Shown: positions 1 through 8,879, counted from the first letter of the stretch. The stretch: 21,616 bases of DNA from Sulfurimonas sp. (GCA_027858865.1 JAQIBW010000031.1:1-21616); one strand, 5' to 3'. Numbers and translations are program-made. The notes: generated by a model not told the origin, from the sequence alone.

Positions 1-439
1 AGATAATACTGTTTTGCAAAATCTTGTCATTATCTTGATTTCCTATAATAAAGAACTCTTTTATTATCTTGGTTACCCAAGATGTTTTATATTTCTCTGA
101 AAAAGTAATTTCTAAAGAATTATTCCAGTTTTTTTCAATAAGCTGTTCACCTAAATCCAGGACATCGTATGATTGTTCTAAGGTGATATTCTTATGGTAA
201 ACATCGTATAGTGTATCGTGTATATTTACTACATATGCATCTTTGATAGCTTCAAGTTTAATAATCGGCTTGGTTCTCTTTTCAAACAAAATATCAAAGT
301 CATGTTTGACAGTATAAATAGATATTTGAGACAAGATAATTATTAATATCATTCCCCCTATAATTATAAAGAGTAAGATAGATGTCTTATATGTAAAAGG
401 TGTTTTATCTATGTATGACAATATATCTTTAATTTTCAT
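1..439 (-). CDS. N-terminal part of a membrane-anchored sensor protein (partial)
   Basis: The minus strand reads open from an ATG at 439 to the window edge, about 146 codons. After a short cytoplasmic start there is one clear hydrophobic segment (about residues 20-42), then a mostly helical, charged region that looks like the periplasmic part of a four-helix-bundle sensor. The output domain (kinase, cyclase or chemotaxis) lies outside the window, so the class cannot be named. Its ATG overlaps the last 11 bases of the upstream periplasmic binding protein gene, which suggests translational coupling and that the binding protein delivers a ligand signal to this sensor. The existence of the gene is well supported; the function is inference. 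Confidence 0.7.
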   Translation of the reverse strand, partial: MKIKDILSYIDKTPFTYKTSILLFIIIGGMILIIILSQISIYTVKHDFDILFEKRTKPIIKLEAIKDAYVVNIHDTLYDVYHKNITLEQSYDVLDLGEQLIEKNWNNSLEITFSEKYKTSWVTKIIKEFFIIGNQDNDKILQNSII

Positions 440-1571
440 TGTTTACTTCTATGAACTTAGAGTTTTTATATTTAAACAGATAGACTTTATTGTGCAGTTG
501 ATTGTTTTTGTAATTTATATCAACACCATCTAAAATATTGTTTGGAAGCTTCTTTATCTCTTTTAGAAACTTTTCTCTTGTAATAGACCCATCTATATTC
601 TTTAATGCCCCAACAACTGATTTAGCTGCTAAGAATGATTCTAAAGATATAAAACCTAATGGCTCATCCCCAAAGTACTTCTTCATCAACTTTTGATACT
701 CTAAGATAACAGGTTTTGAACTATCTTTATAACTTGGAACAACTTGAGAAAAAAGTAAATTGTCAGTATTGTAATCTAACTCTCTTATCATCTCATCTGC
801 ATCTCCAAAAGAAATATTACAAAAAAGTGTATTTTTAAAAACAGGATCTTTCTTTGCAGTTTTAATAAACAGGGCATTTGCTTTATACGCTCCAATCATA
901 AAAACTGCTTGGGGTTTTGAACTCTTTATTTCATGAAAAGCATGTCGTATGGAAAGAGTATTTCTTTTATACGTTCCTTCTCCTGCAAGCTTCAAGCCTC
1001 TCTCGTTTAATGAGTAAAGAAGTGAGACAAACCCTTCTTCTCCATAATCATCATTTTGATAAAAGACAGCAAAACTTGAAATGTCTTTTTTATTTCGTAA
1101 ATACTCCACTATATTGTCAATCTCTTCTTTATAAGAACTCCTGAAATTAACAATATCCACCCCTTTATTTTTTCTTAAAAAAGAAGCCCCGGTAAATGGA
1201 GCGATAAATGGTATGTCCGTACTTTTAAGAATTGGTAATATCTTTTTGACTGTTGGAGTTCCAACAAAACCAAAAAAGGCAAAAACATTTTTATCGATAA
1301 GTCTTTTAATGTTTTCTACAGTCAGCTCTGGCTCATATTTATCATCATACACAATAAGTTTTATTTTTAAATTGCCTAGTATTTTATTTTCATTAGCATG
1401 TAAAAAATACGCAGATGCCCCACTATACACAGCATCCCCCATAGCATTCATAATTCCACTTCTTGGTATAGAAAGACCCAGTTTTAAGGATTTCCCATCA
1501 AACTCATCATTTTCAATATTAAAGAGTAGTAGAACTAAAGCAATCAACACCGCTATTACGTATTTAAGCAC
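429..1571 (-). CDS. ABC-type branched-chain amino acid/amide-type periplasmic binding protein
   Basis: This 380-residue protein has a hydrophobic N-terminal segment (about residues 3-18, signal peptide or anchor). It continues with the two-lobed type I periplasmic binding fold of Leu/Ile/Val-binding proteins: a first strand ending in a small-molecule pocket motif (LGLSIPRSG), the GFVGTPTV region near residue 100, and the FYQNDDYGEEG segment near residue 170 typical of the family. The start is a GTG at 1571 with AAGGA a few bases upstream. No ABC permease or ATPase is adjacent. Instead the next gene on the strand is a membrane sensor whose start overlaps this stop, so it may be a sensory rather than transport binding protein. 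The ligand is unknown. Confidence 0.8.
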   Translation of the reverse strand: MLKYVIAVLIALVLLLFNIENDEFDGKSLKLGLSIPRSGIMNAMGDAVYSGASAYFLHANENKILGNLKIKLIVYDDKYEPELTVENIKRLIDKNVFAFFGFVGTPTVKKILPILKSTDIPFIAPFTGASFLRKNKGVDIVNFRSSYKEEIDNIVEYLRNKKDISSFAVFYQNDDYGEEGFVSLLYSLNERGLKLAGEGTYKRNTLSIRHAFHEIKSSKPQAVFMIGAYKANALFIKTAKKDPVFKNTLFCNISFGDADEMIRELDYNTDNLLFSQVVPSYKDSSKPVILEYQKLMKKYFGDEPLGFISLESFLAAKSVVGALKNIDGSITREKFLKEIKKLPNNILDGVDINYKNNQLHNKVYLFKYKNSKFIEVNNEN

Positions 1572-1588
1572 TAAAATCCTTTTTATTA

Positions 1589-1618
1589 ATTATAACATAA
1601 ATACTTTTTATCTGTAAA
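1589..1618 (-). promoter_or_regulatory. Candidate sigma-70 promoter of the binding protein-sensor genes
   Basis: On the minus strand TTTACA (1613-1618) and a perfect TATAAT (1589-1594) are separated by 18 bases. This lies just upstream of the AAGGA ribosome site and the GTG start at 1571, so the leader would be only about 10 bases long. The spacing and hexamers fit sigma-70. No expression evidence is available. Confidence 0.45.
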
Positions 1619-1685
1619 AGCATCATAAAAAATGGTAAAAGATATTTAACATTTTAAGGACAGTGTAAGTTTGATATAGCTAGAA

Positions 1686-1707
1686 TTGGTAATATTTATT
1701 TTACCAA
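1686..1707 (+). promoter_or_regulatory. Inverted repeat just upstream of the first fdh-locus gene
   Basis: TTGGTAA (1686-1692) and TTACCAA (1701-1707) form a perfect 7-bp inverted repeat with an 8-base AT-rich centre. It abuts the AAAAGGA ribosome site of the gene starting at 1719. It could be an operator for the fdh locus or a leader hairpin that affects ribosome access. The intergenic region 1572-1718 otherwise holds only the divergent promoters; a weak TAGAAT at 1681-1686 is the best plus-strand -10 candidate. Confidence 0.35.
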
Positions 1708-1718
1708 AAGGATTTAAG

Positions 1719-3416
1719 ATGCAAGAATTTGTCTACTTTAGTGATAGAGGGCTTGATTTTCCACTCCCAGAAAATATACTAGTAACCTCCCAACTATCAA
1801 CTGCTTCAAACAATGACTTTATAGTATCAAATTCAAAAAATGTACATGGTGAAATAATTGCAGATGAAATTGACTTCTATATAAGTAACTCAAAAGACAC
1901 AATCGCAAACAAAATCAAAAATGTAGAAAAATTATATGAAATAAATGCCATTAGATTTGATATGGCACAAGACATAAAATACACTCAAAAAATATCACAA
2001 GAAGTTTTACTTGTATCTACTAAAGAACAACAAGAAGAATTTTTAAAATTTATGATTCCTGATGAGTTTAATCTTTTGCATGTGACACCTGAAGTAGTAA
2101 AATCTATATCGGGACATATTGGTAATTTAACTGTAATTGTAAATGACAATTTCAAAGATGCAACACTTCATGTTTCTCAAATAGTATGGTATGACCAAGA
2201 AGAAATAGCAACAAATCAAAGTGGTACTTTTGATCCGCTTGAGAGTTCACTAGATGATGTTCTAGCAACTCTACGTACAAATATAAGTAATTATGAATAT
2301 AAAAAGTTTATTGTTTATGATCAAAACATTTGTCAGTTTCATGAGAGAAGAGAAAAAACATGTGGAAAGTGTGCCGTTGTCTGCCCGACTGTTGCTATTG
2401 AGAGAGATGATGACATAAAACATCTTCTCTTTTCACAAATAGACTGTCACGGCTGTGGTGGCTGTATATCTGTGTGTCCATCAGGAGCACTAGACTATGC
2501 TCCTTTAAATAGAGAAAGTATTTATGATATCTCAAGACTATTTAGCGGACATAATCCTTTAGTCATTCCTCAAAAAATGAACATTAAAGAGTTGAATGTA
2601 CAACTCAAAGAAAATGTTTTACCTTTGGCTATTGAAGGTGAAAAATTCTTACATGAAGGAACACTGCTAACTATCGCGCAAGAGTCAGGTTCACAAATAA
2701 TTTTTTACTCTGACTTCCTATCAAAGGGAACAAAAGACGCGATTAGAATTTTAAATGACATATATCAAAAGAGACACAATGTAGATGCAATTATTGTCGC
2801 GATGGATGAAAATGAACTGGTAGATGCTCTAAACAAAGTTAATTTTGTAGAAGATTCAAGACATACAATCAATGAACTAAATACAAGAAAAAGAGAAATT
2901 TTTGCAACAAGACTTAAAAATGTTGTTGGAGAGGATGACTTAGGTGAGGTTCAAACCGGTGAGCATATTCACTATGCAAAAGTAAATGTCAATGAGGCTA
3001 ACTGTACTCTATGTTTAGCTTGTGTAGCTGCTTGTAACGTTGATGCACTCGTGGCAAATATATCTGACAACTCTCTAAGAATAAATCCTAGCATCTGTAC
3101 AGCATGTGGTTTTTGTGAAGTTGTTTGTCCGGAAAAAGAGTGTTTAACAATCGAAGAAGATGTTATCAAACTAAATCCTACTTGGTTTACAGCACAAGTT
3201 CTTGCAACAGACACTTTGTTTGCATGTGTTGAGTGTGGTAAAGAATTTGCCACAACAAAATCAATAGAAAAAATCGCTTCTATTATGTCTCCTATCTTTG
3301 CTCACGATCCAATAAAAGAGAGAACTTTGTACTGCTGTGAAGATTGTAAGCCAAAGATTATGATGACAAGTTATATGGAAAATAGAGATTTATACAATAC
3401 ACCAGGAGATATGTAA
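1719..3416 (+). CDS. Multi-cluster 4Fe-4S ferredoxin-type protein of the formate dehydrogenase locus
   Basis: This 565-residue cytoplasmic protein has no signal peptide. The ATG at 1719 is chosen because AAAAGGA lies 6 bases upstream; an in-frame TTG at 1686 has no such site. The first 200 residues carry no motif I recognise. Two ferredoxin-type Cys groups follow at about residues 205-225 and 244-255 (CHGCGGCISVCP). Next comes a region of about 170 residues without cysteines, then two more clusters at about 429-440 (CTLCLACVAAC) and 460-475 (CTACGFCEVVCP). The C-terminus has CVEC near residue 503 and CCEDC near 539, which looks like a zinc ribbon or a fifth metal site. Its stop overlaps the next start (TAATG), so it is coupled to the TorD-like chaperone. 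Electron transfer or cluster delivery during dehydrogenase assembly is a guess from context. Confidence 0.85.
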   Translation: MQEFVYFSDRGLDFPLPENILVTSQLSTASNNDFIVSNSKNVHGEIIADEIDFYISNSKDTIANKIKNVEKLYEINAIRFDMAQDIKYTQKISQEVLLVSTKEQQEEFLKFMIPDEFNLLHVTPEVVKSISGHIGNLTVIVNDNFKDATLHVSQIVWYDQEEIATNQSGTFDPLESSLDDVLATLRTNISNYEYKKFIVYDQNICQFHERREKTCGKCAVVCPTVAIERDDDIKHLLFSQIDCHGCGGCISVCPSGALDYAPLNRESIYDISRLFSGHNPLVIPQKMNIKELNVQLKENVLPLAIEGEKFLHEGTLLTIAQESGSQIIFYSDFLSKGTKDAIRILNDIYQKRHNVDAIIVAMDENELVDALNKVNFVEDSRHTINELNTRKREIFATRLKNVVGEDDLGEVQTGEHIHYAKVNVNEANCTLCLACVAACNVDALVANISDNSLRINPSICTACGFCEVVCPEKECLTIEEDVIKLNPTWFTAQVLATDTLFACVECGKEFATTKSIEKIASIMSPIFAHDPIKERTLYCCEDCKPKIMMTSYMENRDLYNTPGDM

Positions 3417-4189
3417 TGAATGAAGAAAAAATGAACAAAGCGAGAGCTTTATACTATGCAATGTTTTCAAGATGTTTTGTTTTTACAACAGACACCAAAA
3501 GATACTTTGAACTGATTAGTTTCATAGACATATTGAAAGAAAATCCTTTAGATAAAGCTTCTGCTGAGGCATTTGAGAACATAAGAAAAATTGTTAAATC
3601 TGATTCTAACATTACATTTATGAAAGAGTTTGATGCAATCTTTCACTCACCAGAGACTCATACTCTCAGAACAACTGCTTCATACTATGATGAAGATGTA
3701 GAAAGTGGCAAGAAAAGAGTTGAGATGCAAAACTTTCTGGCTAAAACAAAAATCAGAAGAGATGAAAAATCTTACACTGATTATGAAGATCATATAGGTT
3801 TTATCTTTTCTGTAATGAGCGAATTATGTGAACTTATTGCAAATGGAGAAGATCAATATAAAAATACAGCACATTGTATTTTTGAGCAAATCTTAAATGA
3901 CTTTGTAGACAAATTTTCTAAAGAACTATATGAACATGAGAATGCAGACATATTTAAAAATGTAGTTATTTTACTTAAATCGTTTATAGAGTTTGAAAGA
4001 CTTTATTTAGAAGTTCAAACTCCCGTATATGACCAAGTAAAAGTTCAGGCTAAACCAAAAGGCGAAGAACTCTCAGATGCAGAAATTGCAAGAAGAGAAA
4101 AGAACAGACTATTAAGACAAAAAGGTCCAAAAGAAGAAAATGATGCTTGTGAAATTAACATAGCTTATGATGTAGAGGATGATATTTAG
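3416..4189 (+). CDS. TorD-family molybdoenzyme chaperone, FdhA-associated
   Basis: This 257-residue, all-helical, cysteine-poor protein carries the TorD/DmsD family signature near residue 120: an E-D-H triad in YEDHIGFIF, preceded by an aspartate-rich turn. Family members bind the Tat signal peptide of a molybdoenzyme and hold it for cofactor loading before export. The two Tat-signal genes just downstream, including fdhA, are the obvious clients. The protein is longer than a typical TorD (about 200 residues) because of a charged C-terminal tail of about 45 residues. Its start overlaps the stop of the ferredoxin-type gene by one base. The equivalent C. jejuni locus has a gene at the same place, as I recall it. 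Confidence 0.8.
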   Translation: MNEEKMNKARALYYAMFSRCFVFTTDTKRYFELISFIDILKENPLDKASAEAFENIRKIVKSDSNITFMKEFDAIFHSPETHTLRTTASYYDEDVESGKKRVEMQNFLAKTKIRRDEKSYTDYEDHIGFIFSVMSELCELIANGEDQYKNTAHCIFEQILNDFVDKFSKELYEHENADIFKNVVILLKSFIEFERLYLEVQTPVYDQVKVQAKPKGEELSDAEIARREKNRLLRQKGPKEENDACEINIAYDVEDDI

Positions 4190-4197
4190 TCATCTTC

Positions 4198-4253
4198 TAT
4201 GAGATTGAGGCAAGATAAATTAGTTTACCTTGCCTCAGTCTCATGATTTTTTT
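4198..4253 (+). terminator. Strong hairpin with T-tract between the chaperone gene and the fdh structural genes
   Basis: The arms 4200-4214 and 4229-4243 pair over 15 bp with only one G-U pair. Flanking bases extend the stem slightly, and seven T residues follow (4247-4253). This has the form of a rho-independent terminator or attenuator. The next gene starts only 32 bases later (4286), and I see no convincing promoter in that gap. It may therefore act as a partial terminator or mRNA-processing site that sets different expression for accessory and structural genes. Confidence 0.8.
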
Positions 4254-4285
4254 ATGGGGCTAATCACAAATAAAAGGAGACAACG

Positions 4286-4489
4286 ATGCAAGAAAGTAGA
4301 AGAAACTTCTTCAAAAGAAGTGCATTAGTTGTTGGGGCTGCTGCTGTCAGTGCCACGGCGTTAGCTGCTAATAAAGATGAAGCTATAGAAGCTGATTCAA
4401 ACGGAGTTGTTGTAGGAACATCTACTAAAAAAGAGATTCTTTACACAAAAACAAAAGCTTGGGAAGATTTTTACAAACAAGCTTTATAG
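4286..4489 (+). CDS. Small Tat-signal protein of the formate dehydrogenase region
   Basis: This 67-residue protein begins with a clear twin-arginine signal (SRRNFFKR at residues 4-11, then a hydrophobic Ala/Val-rich stretch ending at an ALA-type cleavage site near residue 27). Only about 40 residues would remain after cleavage, with no cysteines. It matches the small 'formate dehydrogenase region TAT target' family (TIGR02811, from memory) found next to fdhA in Campylobacterota and others. The ribosome site AAAGGAG lies 7 bases upstream of the ATG. Its role is not known; as the first gene before fdhA it may be a small subunit or maturation factor. Confidence 0.85.
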   Translation: MQESRRNFFKRSALVVGAAAVSATALAANKDEAIEADSNGVVVGTSTKKEILYTKTKAWEDFYKQAL

Positions 4490-4505
4490 TAAATAAGGAG
4501 AGAGT

Positions 4506-7340
4506 ATGTTAGTTGACACATATGAAACACTCAAAGCTCAAATCGGTAGAAGGTCATTTATGAAAATGGCTGCTGTCGCTACGGCTACAAGTGTTACAGG
4601 TGCATTTGCTAATGATGGGGTAACAAGAGCTGCTACACAAGAGGAAGTTAAAAATCCTTTTCCAGGCTCTACTAAAGTTAAAACTATCTGTACTGCATGT
4701 TCGGTTGGGTGCGGTATTATCGCAGAAGTACAAAACGGCGTTTGGGTAAGACAAGAAGTTGCACAAGACCACCCTATTTCTTTAGGTGGACACTGTTGTA
4801 AGGGTGCTGATATGATTGATATGGTTAGGTCTGAGGTTAGACTTAAGCATCCAATGGTAAAAGAAGCTGGAAAATGGAAAAGATTAAGTTGGGACGATGC
4901 ATTAGACAGAATCGCAACTAAACTAAAAGCTTCTCATGAAACAGCAGGACCAGACTCAGCAATGTTTTTAGGATCTGCAAAAATGAGTACTGAACAGGCA
5001 TATTATTTTAGAAAATTTGCCGCAATGTATGGAACGAACAATATAGATCACCAAGCTAGAATTTGACATAGTGCAACAGTCGCCGGTGTGGCGAATACAT
5101 GGGGTTATGGCGCTATGACCAATTCACTTGGAGATATCCAAAATGCTAAAGCAATTATCATTTTTGGAGCGAATCCTGCGGTTAATCACCCAGTTGGATT
5201 TCAACATTTTCTAAAAGCTAAGGAAAGAAACAATGCAAAAATAATTGTTATCGATCCTGTTTTTACTAAAACTGCTGCAAAAGCAGACCATTACTGTCAA
5301 ATAAGACCAGGTACAGATATACCATTTATGTATGGAATGTTGCATCTAATCTTTAAAAACAACTGGCATGATGAGAGCTTTATCAAAGACAGAGTTTACG
5401 GTATGGAAGATATCATGGAAGAAGCTAAAAAGTGGAATCCTAAAAAAGTTGAGGATGTAACAGGTGTACCTGCTGATCAACTTATTCAAATTACAAAACT
5501 ATATGCACAGTCTAATCCTGGTACTTTAATCTGGGCTATGGGTTTAACTCAGCATTCAGTAGGAAGTTCTAATACTAGACTTGCTCCAATCTTGCAACTT
5601 GCTCTTGGAAACATGGGTGTTGAAGGTGGTGGAACTAATATTTTAAGAGGTCACGATAATGTTCAAGGTGCTACAGACATGTGTTGTTTATCACACACAC
5701 TGCCTGGTTACTATGGATTAAGTTCTGGTTCGTGGAAATACTTTGCTAAATCTTGGGGTGTTGACTATGAATGGTTAGCTAAAAAAAGATTTAAGAATGA
5801 AGAATGGATGGGCAAAAAAGGATTTACACTTTCTCGTTGGTGGGCTGGTGTTTTAGATGGTAAAGACGGTAATGATCAAATTCATAACGCCGGAACTAAT
5901 CTTAAAAATCTTTTTGTAATGGGTAATGGTATTACTTCAATTGCTCAACAAGCTAAGGTAAAAGAAGGTCTAGATAACCTAGATATGATTGTACTTTGTG
6001 ATCCTTTTGTTAATGAGGCAGCAATCTTAACAGATAAGCAAGACGATGTATTTATTTTACCGGCTGCTACTCAGTTTGAGTCGTCTGGATCTGTAACTGC
6101 AACTAATAGATCTGCACAGTGGAGATCTAAAGTAGTTGAACCAATGTATGAGTCAAAAACTGACCACGACATTATGTTCGAACTGGCAAAAAGACTTGGG
6201 TTTTATGACGAGTATACTGCCGGTATGAAAATTAAAGAGAATAAAAAAGATTTCAAATGGCCAGAAGATGCTACTGATGAAATTGCAAGAATTATCAAAA
6301 CAATCGGTTTAACTGGTTGGACAGCTGAGAGGCTTTAAAAACATACTCAAAACTGGCATATGTTTGACCAAATATCTGGTCGTGGATATGGCGAGATGAA
6401 AGGTGAGTATTATGGTCTGCCTTGGCCTGTATGGACAGAAACTCATGGTGGTAGTCCATTACTATATAACATCAACAGAAGTGTTGCTGAAGGTGGTATG
6501 GGATTTAGAAATAGATTTGGACTAGAACATGATGGTCAAGATTTACTTGCAGGCGCGGGAAGTGCTCCTAAAGATTCTGCAAATAAAGATGGTTATCCTG
6601 AGATTACAGCTAAAAATATTGAAGAAGTTCTTGGCATCAAGCTAACTGCTGATGAGAAAAAAAGAATTGGTAAAAACTGGAAAGTTGATACTTCTAATAT
6701 TATTGCCGAGAAATGTATGCAACAAGGTATGGCTCCTTATGGAAATGCTAAAGCGAGAGCTAAAGTATGGACATTCCCAGACCAAATTCCAATGCACAGA
6801 GAGCCTATTCACTCTCCAAGACAAGACTTAGTGAAACAATATCCTACTTATGAGGATAAGCGTGATCATTATAGAGTTGATACTCAGTATGCTTCTAAGC
6901 AAAATGAACAAGATTGGTCGAAAGATTTCCCTATCAACCTTGTAACTGGAAGACTTGTAAATATGAATGGTGCAGGTATGGAAAATAGAGCAAGTAAATA
7001 TTTAGCTGCCCTAACTCCAGAAATGTTCTGTAGCATTAACCCTGACTTAGCTGGTAAATACGGTATCAGAGATGGTTCAATGATGTGGATTCATTCACCT
7101 GAAGGTACGAAGATTAAAGTAAAAGCGAAGTATTCTTTTTCAGTACCTGAAGATAGAATTTTTATGCCTTTTCATTTTGCTGGTCATTTTCAAGGTGAGG
7201 ATTTATCTCATAAGTATCCAAAAGGAACTAAACCTTATGCTGTAGGAGAAAGTGCTAATACTGTTACAAACTACGGTTATGACATTATCACTCAAATCCC
7301 TGAAACTAAAGGCGGATTATGCCGCATAGAATTCGCGTAA
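4506..7340 (+). CDS. fdhA: Formate dehydrogenase large subunit, selenocysteine-containing, interrupted by one in-frame TAA
   Basis: This is the catalytic molybdenum/tungsten bis-MGD subunit, which oxidises formate in the periplasm. The reading frame spans 944 codons from an ATG with AAGGAG upstream, and that length is near what I expect for the family. It has a Tat signal (GRRSFMK, residues 14-20), a 4Fe-4S site (C62, C65, C69 and C97 or C98), and UGA at codon 187 in the context R-I-U-H-S, the active-site selenocysteine followed by the catalytic His. The MopB domains run on to a C-terminal dinucleotide-binding domain (about residues 820-944). The oddity is a TAA at codon 611 (6336-6338). The same frame continues on both sides with family-like sequence (ERL, then KHTQNWHMFD). 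If it acts as a stop, the protein loses its last third, including the C-terminal cofactor-binding domain. GTG 5088 and ATG 6360 lack ribosome sites and are not separate genes. Confidence 0.9.
5064..5094 (+). promoter_or_regulatory. Selenocysteine UGA codon with bacterial SECIS hairpin
   Basis: The TGA at 5064-5066 lies in frame in fdhA. Starting 13 bases after it, TCGCC (5080-5084) and GGCGA (5090-5094) form a perfect 5-bp stem closing the loop GGTGT. The GGU of the loop begins 18 bases after the UGA, the spacing I recall for E. coli fdhF, and a loop GGU is what SelB recognises. With the R-I-U-H-S context this is a convincing recoding site. Confidence 0.9.
6336..6338 (+). other. In-frame TAA inside fdhA (codon 611)
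   Basis: The codons read CTT TAA AAA CAT. The frame before and after is that of fdhA, with no shift. No ribosome site precedes the next ATG at 6360. One substitution, for example from AAA, would explain it. Confidence 0.9.
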
Positions 7341-7350
7341 GGAGTTGGTT

Positions 7351-7959
7351 ATGAGTGAAAATGCAAGATTAAAATTTTATTGTGACGAGCATAGATGTAT
7401 TTCATGTGATGGTTGTTCAGTAGCTTGTGCGGAAGCGCACGAGTTACCAGCAGGTATCAACAGAAGAAAAGTAATTACTATGAATGAGGGTATTTTAGGT
7501 TTAGAATACTCTCTGTCTATCGCTTGTATGCACTGTACAGATGCTCCTTGTGAGCAAGTTTGTCCAACTGATTGTTTTTATATCAGAGAGGACGGTATCG
7601 TTTTACACGACAAAGAAAAATGTATCGGTTGTGCCTATTGTCTATATGCTTGTCCTTTTGGTGCTCCTCAGTTCCCTTCAGACGGTGCATTTGGAATCAA
7701 AGGTGTAATGGATAAATGTACGATGTGTGCTGGTGGTCCAGAGGAGACTAACTCACATAAAGAGAGAGAAATGTACGGACAAAATAGAATCTCAGAAGGT
7801 AAAGTACCTGTTTGTGCAGCTATGTGTTCTACTAAAGCATTACTTGTTGGTGATTCAGCAGAAATATCTGATATCTATAGAGAAAGAGTATTGTCAGTTG
7901 GCCATGGTGTTAAAACACAACCTTATGGATGGTCAACAGCATATGGTTCTAAAATATAG
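7351..7959 (+). CDS. fdhB: Formate dehydrogenase iron-sulfur subunit
   Basis: This 202-residue protein is the electron-transfer subunit linking FdhA to the cytochrome b subunit. Four ferredoxin-type Cys groups are visible: near the N-terminus (CISCDGCSVAC), residues about 53-70 (CMHCTDAPCEQVCP), residues about 90-102 (CIGCAYCLYACP), and a split group formed by CTMC near 125 and the late CAAMC near 155. It has no signal peptide, so it would cross the membrane together with the Tat-borne FdhA, and it has no C-terminal anchor helix. ATG 7351 is preferred to TTG 7345 because AAGGAG (7339-7344) is properly spaced from it. It starts 10 bases after the fdhA stop. Confidence 0.93.
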   Translation: MSENARLKFYCDEHRCISCDGCSVACAEAHELPAGINRRKVITMNEGILGLEYSLSIACMHCTDAPCEQVCPTDCFYIREDGIVLHDKEKCIGCAYCLYACPFGAPQFPSDGAFGIKGVMDKCTMCAGGPEETNSHKEREMYGQNRISEGKVPVCAAMCSTKALLVGDSAEISDIYRERVLSVGHGVKTQPYGWSTAYGSKI

Positions 7960-7968
7960 GACATTATT

Positions 7969-8865
7969 ATGAAAAGTAAATATATAATAATCGCTCTTTT
8001 AGCACTCTCTTCACTAGCATTTGGTGCTAGTGAAAGTGTTGTATGGAGTGACAATCTAATTGATAATATCCTTGGTTACGATAAAAAAGGTTCATTACAT
8101 TTAGGACAATATTTTACTATTTTACAAAGTACATATTTTAAACCACTATTTTTAGGTGTTTTATTTGGAGTACCCGCAGTGTTTCTTTTACACTACATGG
8201 TAATCGGTCCAATGATCTTCTCTCATGATAGAAAGAAGATCTATGTATTTACTTTGTTTCACAGAGTTATTCATGCCATCGCAGGTGTATCATTTATCTT
8301 ACTTATTCCTACGGGTCTGATTATGATGTTTGCTAGCACTTTTGGCGGTGGAGAATTTGTAAGAGTATGTAAAGAGATTCATGCAATCTCGACACTTCTT
8401 TTTATAGTAAGTATTGTACCTATGTTTTTTATGTGGCTTAGATGGATGTTTATTCACTTAGATGACATTAAATGGTTAATGATTGTAGGCGGTTATCTCA
8501 ATAAAGATAAAAAACCGGTTCCTGCAGGTAGATTTAATGCTGGGCAAAAAACTTGGTATTGGTTGGCTACTCTTGGTGGATTTATTATGATTGGTACTGG
8601 TGCGGCTATGTATTTTCAAGACATTAGACTTGATATTCTAGCATCTAACCATATCTCTCAAATTGACTTTTTAAGAGCAAGTGCTATTGTTCATAATGCT
8701 TTAGGATTGGCTGTAGTAGCTCTTTTCTTTACTCATGTTTATATGGCAGTGTTTGCGATTAAAGGTGCTATCCACAGTATGATAGATGGTCACAAAGAAG
8801 AAGAAGAAGTCGAAATTCTTCATAGTTCTTATTATAGAGAGCTAAAAGAAAAAGGCGAAGTTTAA
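7969..8865 (+). CDS. fdhC: Formate dehydrogenase cytochrome b subunit
   Basis: This 298-residue membrane subunit passes electrons from FdhB to the quinone pool. A signal-like N-terminus (about residues 1-20) is followed by four transmembrane segments at roughly 58-82, 103-127, 138-160 and 240-268, with another hydrophobic span near 200-218. Histidines suited to ligate the b hemes stand in FHRVIHA, KEIHA, AIVHNA and FFTHVYM, the pattern of the FdhI/FdhC family. The acidic C-terminal tail is cytoplasmic by inference. The gene starts 9 bases after fdhB with a weak AGG ribosome site, and a terminator follows it. Confidence 0.92.
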   Translation: MKSKYIIIALLALSSLAFGASESVVWSDNLIDNILGYDKKGSLHLGQYFTILQSTYFKPLFLGVLFGVPAVFLLHYMVIGPMIFSHDRKKIYVFTLFHRVIHAIAGVSFILLIPTGLIMMFASTFGGGEFVRVCKEIHAISTLLFIVSIVPMFFMWLRWMFIHLDDIKWLMIVGGYLNKDKKPVPAGRFNAGQKTWYWLATLGGFIMIGTGAAMYFQDIRLDILASNHISQIDFLRASAIVHNALGLAVVALFFTHVYMAVFAIKGAIHSMIDGHKEEEEVEILHSSYYRELKEKGEV

Positions 8866-8879
8866 CAGGTTCGTTAGTT

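Noticed and set aside
4254..4285. Sigma-54 promoter before the small Tat protein gene
   Set aside because: TGGGGC is present, but no GC element of the TTGC type stands at the required distance.
6330..6345. Programmed frameshift at the TTTAAAA in fdhA
   Set aside because: The heptamer is not in the phase needed for -1 slippage, and the downstream coding frame equals the upstream frame, so a shift would not restore the protein.
5088..7340. Apparent separate genes starting at GTG 5088 and ATG 6360
   Set aside because: Both are in the fdhA frame, lack ribosome sites and continue conserved dehydrogenase sequence. They are segments of one gene split by UGA (selenocysteine) and TAA.
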